Positions 15,069 to 17,500 of a stretch of DNA of 17,500 nt are shown in pieces. The notes under the pieces were generated by a model, which worked only from the letters and a program-made list of their open reading frames with translations, had not been told where the DNA came from and did not search any database. Both the position numbers and the translations under genes were made by a program. Source of the DNA: Zygnema cylindricum (Eukaryota > Streptophyta > Zygnematophyceae > Zygnematales > Zygnemataceae). The stretch is taken from contig JBBHKE010001625.1 of assembly GCA_037447655.1 (NCBI GenBank), positions 125,276 through 142,775 of the forward strand, given 5' to 3'. Each line of letters opens with the position of its first letter. Position 1 is the stretch's first letter.

Positions 15069-15229
15069 TGGACTAGACAGGATTTGATCTTGGCCCTATA
15101 GAGTTCCCTACTAGCCTGCCTAGTTGCCGTCGGTATCCTTTTGTTGTAGAATATGGCGATTCACACATGCGGTGTTATTCGGTAATAAACATGATTACAC
15201 CCAAAGTGTCCATTTAAGAGAATAAGTCA

Positions 15230-16130
15230 AACAGGTGCACATAGAGACGGAGAAACTGAAAAAGCGCACGGAACATTAAGCGCGCCGCATGACCGAACAG
15301 ACGCTGATTAAGGAAATTAGTGATCAAACGGTCCGCGTGAGCGTCGGCACCCTGAAACGGTTTCTTTGGCGGCTTACGCCAAATGAGCTACAAATTGACA
15401 AGTGCCATCACTTAAGTGGACACCTAAGGAGAAGGAGAAAAATCTATGGCGTCGGGTATGACACGTAGAATGTTTTCATCTCTGGCGTGACAAAATGGTG
15501 GGATGAGTGATGGAGTCATATTATTAGCCAAAGATGATGGAGGAAATCGTTGAATATATCTGAGCATGCCACTTGTGTAACATGAAAAAAAAAGACAACT
15601 TCACTTATAGACTCCTACAGTCTTTAGGACACATTTGAAACCTTAGGAGGAGATATCCATGGATTTCATTGTGGCACTACCCAAGATTCCGGAAGGTTTA
15701 GACTCCATTTTTGTGGTCGTGGATTACCTCTGTAAAATGACCCATTTTCTCCCTGCAAAGACCACGACGAAGACCATGGAAATGTTTAACTTGAAATGGC
15801 TAACTTGTTCTTTAATAGAGTTTTCCGTTACCACGGTCTACCTAAGAAAATCGTGAACGAACGTGATCCTAAGTTCGTGAGTCCTTTTGGGACTCAAATT
15901 TTTAAGCTTTGTGGCATAGAATTGGCAATGTTGAATGCTTATCACTCGCAAACAAGCGGCTAAATGGAGATAATTCACCGTACTTTGGAAGATACATTGC
16001 GAGCTTATGTAACAATGCATTGACGCGATTGGGCGAAACATCTCACGACCCTCGAGGTGGCCTACAATAGCGCGGTGCACTCTTCTACCAGCAAAAATCC
16101 ATTTGAGCTCAATGGGTGACAACCACTCCT
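15230..16130 (+). pseudogene. Gypsy integrase remnant
   Basis: A linker (LIKEISDQTVRV) leads to the zinc module: CHHLSGHL (His at about 15406-15423) and, further on, ACHLCNMKK (Cys at 15567-15569 and 15576-15578), with frameshifts and stops between. The catalytic core begins SMDFIVALPKIPEGLDSIF (first Asp at 15662-15664), then FRYHGLPKKIVNERDPKF (second Asp at 15865-15867), AYHSQTSG-stop-MEIIHRTL (Glu at 15967-15969), RDWAKHLTTLEVAYN and STSKNPFEL. All three catalytic acidic residues are retained and the 34-codon Asp-Glu spacing is close to the DD35E rule. The frame is broken by at least one shift near 15790 and several stops. Confidence 0.92.
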
Positions 16131-16590
16131 ACGACAAAATTTCGTCCAATCGGCTATGGGCACCCCGGCGGCGATGGATATTCTCGCCTAATTACGAAAC
16201 GACCTCAACTAAGCTAAAGAAGGGTTAGAGTGTGTCAAGCATCGGTAGGCGCTTTACGTTAATATGCTCCGGTGGGAAGGGAAATTTCGTGTGGGAAGTC
16301 GGGTGGCACTAAACATGGCCAATCTCACACTACTTAGGACAATGAGACGCAAATAATCGACCAAATTTGTTGGTCGTTAAAAATAACCGCAAAAATTAAC
16401 CTTGTCACTTATTGCGTTGATGCTCCAAAAGGGTGGCGCATCACGATGTTTTGCATGTCTCGTAACTTCCGAGATCCCGGTTCGGTGTATCCACAAAGGA
16501 TAGAATATACCCCTATTCCACCAATCTTTGGCACTGAAGATGATTATGAGGAACAATCCATCTTCAAACATTGGGCGCTTTAACAGCGGA
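16131..16590 (+). pseudogene. Gypsy integrase C-terminal (GPY/F-like) stretch
   Basis: Broken frames give LECVKHR, FRVGSRVALNM, NLTLLR, then YCVDAPKGWRIT and FCMSRNF. These match the family's A...QK.YAD..R, F.VGD.V.L...N, and the segment around Y.L.LP..WRIH.VFH.S.L. EDDYEEQSIF leads into the chromodomain. The GPF/Y core itself is not legible. Confidence 0.65.
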
Positions 16591-16730
16591 ATCGACAAAG
16601 TGACGCAACACTTGGTGCGATGGAAAGGCTATGGTTTCGAGGACGACTCATGGGTGGACTAAATCAGTTTATACTCCAACAAGCTACTTCGCTACTATCA
16701 ACAAATGGGTCTTGGAGGCGTGGCCGCCTC
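16591..16730 (+). pseudogene. Chromodomain at the end of gypsy pol
   Basis: It reads HLVRWKGYGFEDDSWVD followed by a stop (about 16609-16662), then SLYSNKLLRYYQQMG in the same frame. The YLVKWKGY....STWEP..N signature of chromodomains is clear, with Trp/Pro of the second half changed and a TAA. In active chromoviruses this domain binds histone marks and targets integration to heterochromatin. In this copy it is broken. Confidence 0.85.
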
Positions 16731-16933
16731 CATTTCCGCGAGGAAGTAAACTACCTCACCTTCGTAGACGTTCAAATAGAGGCGCCAAAAGGGAGACGGT
16801 GAGGCGCCACCGGGGCGTCGGCATCGGCTTGGCGCTGGTAGAGCGTCGGACGCTACGCAGGCGCCCAAAAGGCTTTGCGAAGAATGGTGTACATTTCTAT
16901 GGGTGTTGCACGGATTTTGAAATTTGGGCTTGA
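16731..16933 (+). pseudogene. Basic tail downstream of the chromodomain
   Basis: One frame stays open to a stop at 16931-16933 and is rich in Arg/Lys (LRRRSNRGAK, VRRHRG, ERRTLRRRPKG). It may be the C-terminal tail of the chromovirus polyprotein or simply GC-rich sequence that happens to be open. No domain recognised. Confidence 0.35.
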
Positions 16934-17059
16934 GCATCAATTTTTCTTTCTCATTACGATATGTTTTGAACCTTCGTGAATCATCGTACGACCTAGTTTC
17001 TGGTATCGAGGACCACTTGCCAATATTTGATATGTACCAAATTTGAGGTACCCGATAAT

Positions 17060-17112
17060 CGATATATCACTTTGATATATCGAGAAGCTTAATATCGCAA
17101 TATTTTTGCGAT
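17060..17112. repeat. Two adjacent perfect dyads
   Basis: CGATATATCA-CTT-TGATATATCG (17060-17082) and ATCGCAA-TATTT-TTGCGAT (17094-17112). Both share words with the 40-base satellite to the right. Confidence 0.85.
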
Positions 17113-17163
17113 GTACACATATTTTTCTGTATTAGTATTATTATTATATTTTTTTTCAAAAAG

Positions 17164-17226
17164 CTCCCCCTATCCCCCTTCCCCCCTTTGGTGGCGCGGG
17201 CTCGGTGGGGGGGGGGGGGGGGTGGG
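17164..17226. repeat. C-runs facing a 16-base G-run
   Basis: C runs at 17166-17170, 17174-17178 and 17181-17186 are followed 20 bases later by sixteen consecutive G (17207-17222) and GGG. The two halves can pair as a hairpin, and either strand could form a G-quadruplex or i-motif. Confidence 0.85.
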
Positions 17227-17275
17227 TTGTACGATTTCGAGTATTGGATCTGTACAGACACCCACCTTTTACCAA

Positions 17276-17445
17276 ACATCGCGACACTTTATGTTAGTCC
17301 CGGTAGGATATAAATATATCGCGACGATTTATATTAAACCCGGTACAATATAAACATATCGCAACGATTTATGTTAGTCCTTGTACGATATAGATATATC
17401 GCGACGATTTTATGTTAGTCCCGGTATGATATATCGAAGACCAGA
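17276..17445 (+). repeat. 40-base satellite, about four units
   Basis: Units start at 17276, 17316, 17356 and 17396 with consensus ATATCGCGACGATTTATG followed by TTAGTCCCGGTACGATATAAAT. Divergence between units is modest. The sequence to the window end (17446-17500) continues the same words (CGATAATCAATATATCGAA) without a regular period. Confidence 0.9.
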
Positions 17446-17500
17446 CCGATCGATAATCAATATATCGAATATAGAGATTATCGCGATATGATTCTACACG

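Larger units (their letters stand above)
14100..15200. other. Insert between gypsy RNase H and integrase
   Basis: About 1.1 kb without gypsy similarity separates RNase H from integrase, which normally lie about 100-150 codons apart. It holds a 30-base tandem repeat, a perfect hairpin, a GA tract and a 51-base duplication, each listed separately. GGTGTAAAC near 14155 and GATTACACC near 15191 could be remnants of inverted termini but are too short to rely on. There is no coding sequence. Confidence 0.5.
10663..16933 (+). mobile_element. Decayed Ty3/gypsy chromovirus-type retrotransposon
   Basis: On the + strand the order is gag, CCHC knuckle, aspartic protease, reverse transcriptase, RNase H, H2C2 integrase, GPY/F-like stretch and chromodomain. 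Integrase after RNase H defines gypsy; the C-terminal chromodomain places it with chromoviruses. Every domain is broken by stops or frameshifts. Two segments without similarity to the element interrupt it, one in the protease and one between RNase H and integrase. LTRs were not identified at either side. GC content of the element exceeds that of the flanking DNA. Confidence 0.9.

Noticed and set aside
9380-16925. Gypsy LTR pair suggested by AAATTTGGGCTT at about 9376 and 16920
   Set aside because: The match is only about a dozen bases and does not extend; not enough to define LTRs.
17004-17016. TGGTATCGAGGA as a tRNA-Met primer-binding site
   Set aside because: Only partly matches, lies downstream of pol instead of after a 5' LTR, and no LTR ends beside it.
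17276-17445. CRISPR-like array
   Set aside because: Units are contiguous 40-base tandem repeats without unique spacers, in eukaryotic DNA.

Overview
The window is eukaryotic nuclear DNA. It has no bacterial-style gene packing. It is AT-rich, full of simple-sequence tracts, and dominated by two decayed LTR retrotransposons of opposite orientation. Between them lie exons, with recognisable splice sites, of what looks like a host gene for a secreted multi-LysM (glycan-binding) protein. Degenerate CCCTAAA-like repeats, a Ty1/copia element, a chromodomain-bearing Ty3/gypsy element and cysteine-containing LysM modules would fit a green-lineage organism (alga or plant) or another protist. The sequence alone does not settle the taxon.

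Layout. 1-960: degenerate array of short AT-rich words. 1260-1680: three copies of a unit made of a small hairpin plus a CT tract. 1684-2035: degenerate CCCTAAA-like DNA. 2050-2285: GA tract. 2286-5872: minus-strand Ty1/copia element inserted inside that GA tract, with a probable GAGAC target duplication. It keeps eroded protease, integrase, reverse transcriptase and RNase H in copia order. Its 5' LTR and gag have been lost by a deletion. A 218-bp TA-flanked MITE is nested between integrase and RT. 5873-6175: the GA tract resumes.

6192-7642 (+): three inferred exons of a LysM gene. The first intron is almost pure polypyrimidine. The second is built of a degenerate repeat and ends in a T-run acceptor. 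Module phase, cysteine pattern and splice signals agree with each other. The gene's 5' end (signal peptide) and probably its 3' end are not recognisable here.

7643-10660: very AT-rich non-coding DNA with poly-A, TAA and GA tracts, then about 1.5 kb without recognised genes. 10663-16933 (+): a Ty3/gypsy chromovirus-type element with gag, CCHC knuckle, protease, RT, RNase H, integrase, a GPY/F-like stretch and a chromodomain. It carries many stops and frameshifts and is interrupted by unrelated inserts inside the protease and between RNase H and integrase. Its LTRs were not found. 17040-17490: short-period satellite built on CGATATATCG-like words, next to a C-run/G-run hairpin.

Both retroelements are dead: stops, frameshifts and substituted catalytic residues are visible. 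The only feature that looks like a possibly functional host gene is the LysM gene, whose upstream intron appears to have received the copia insertion.
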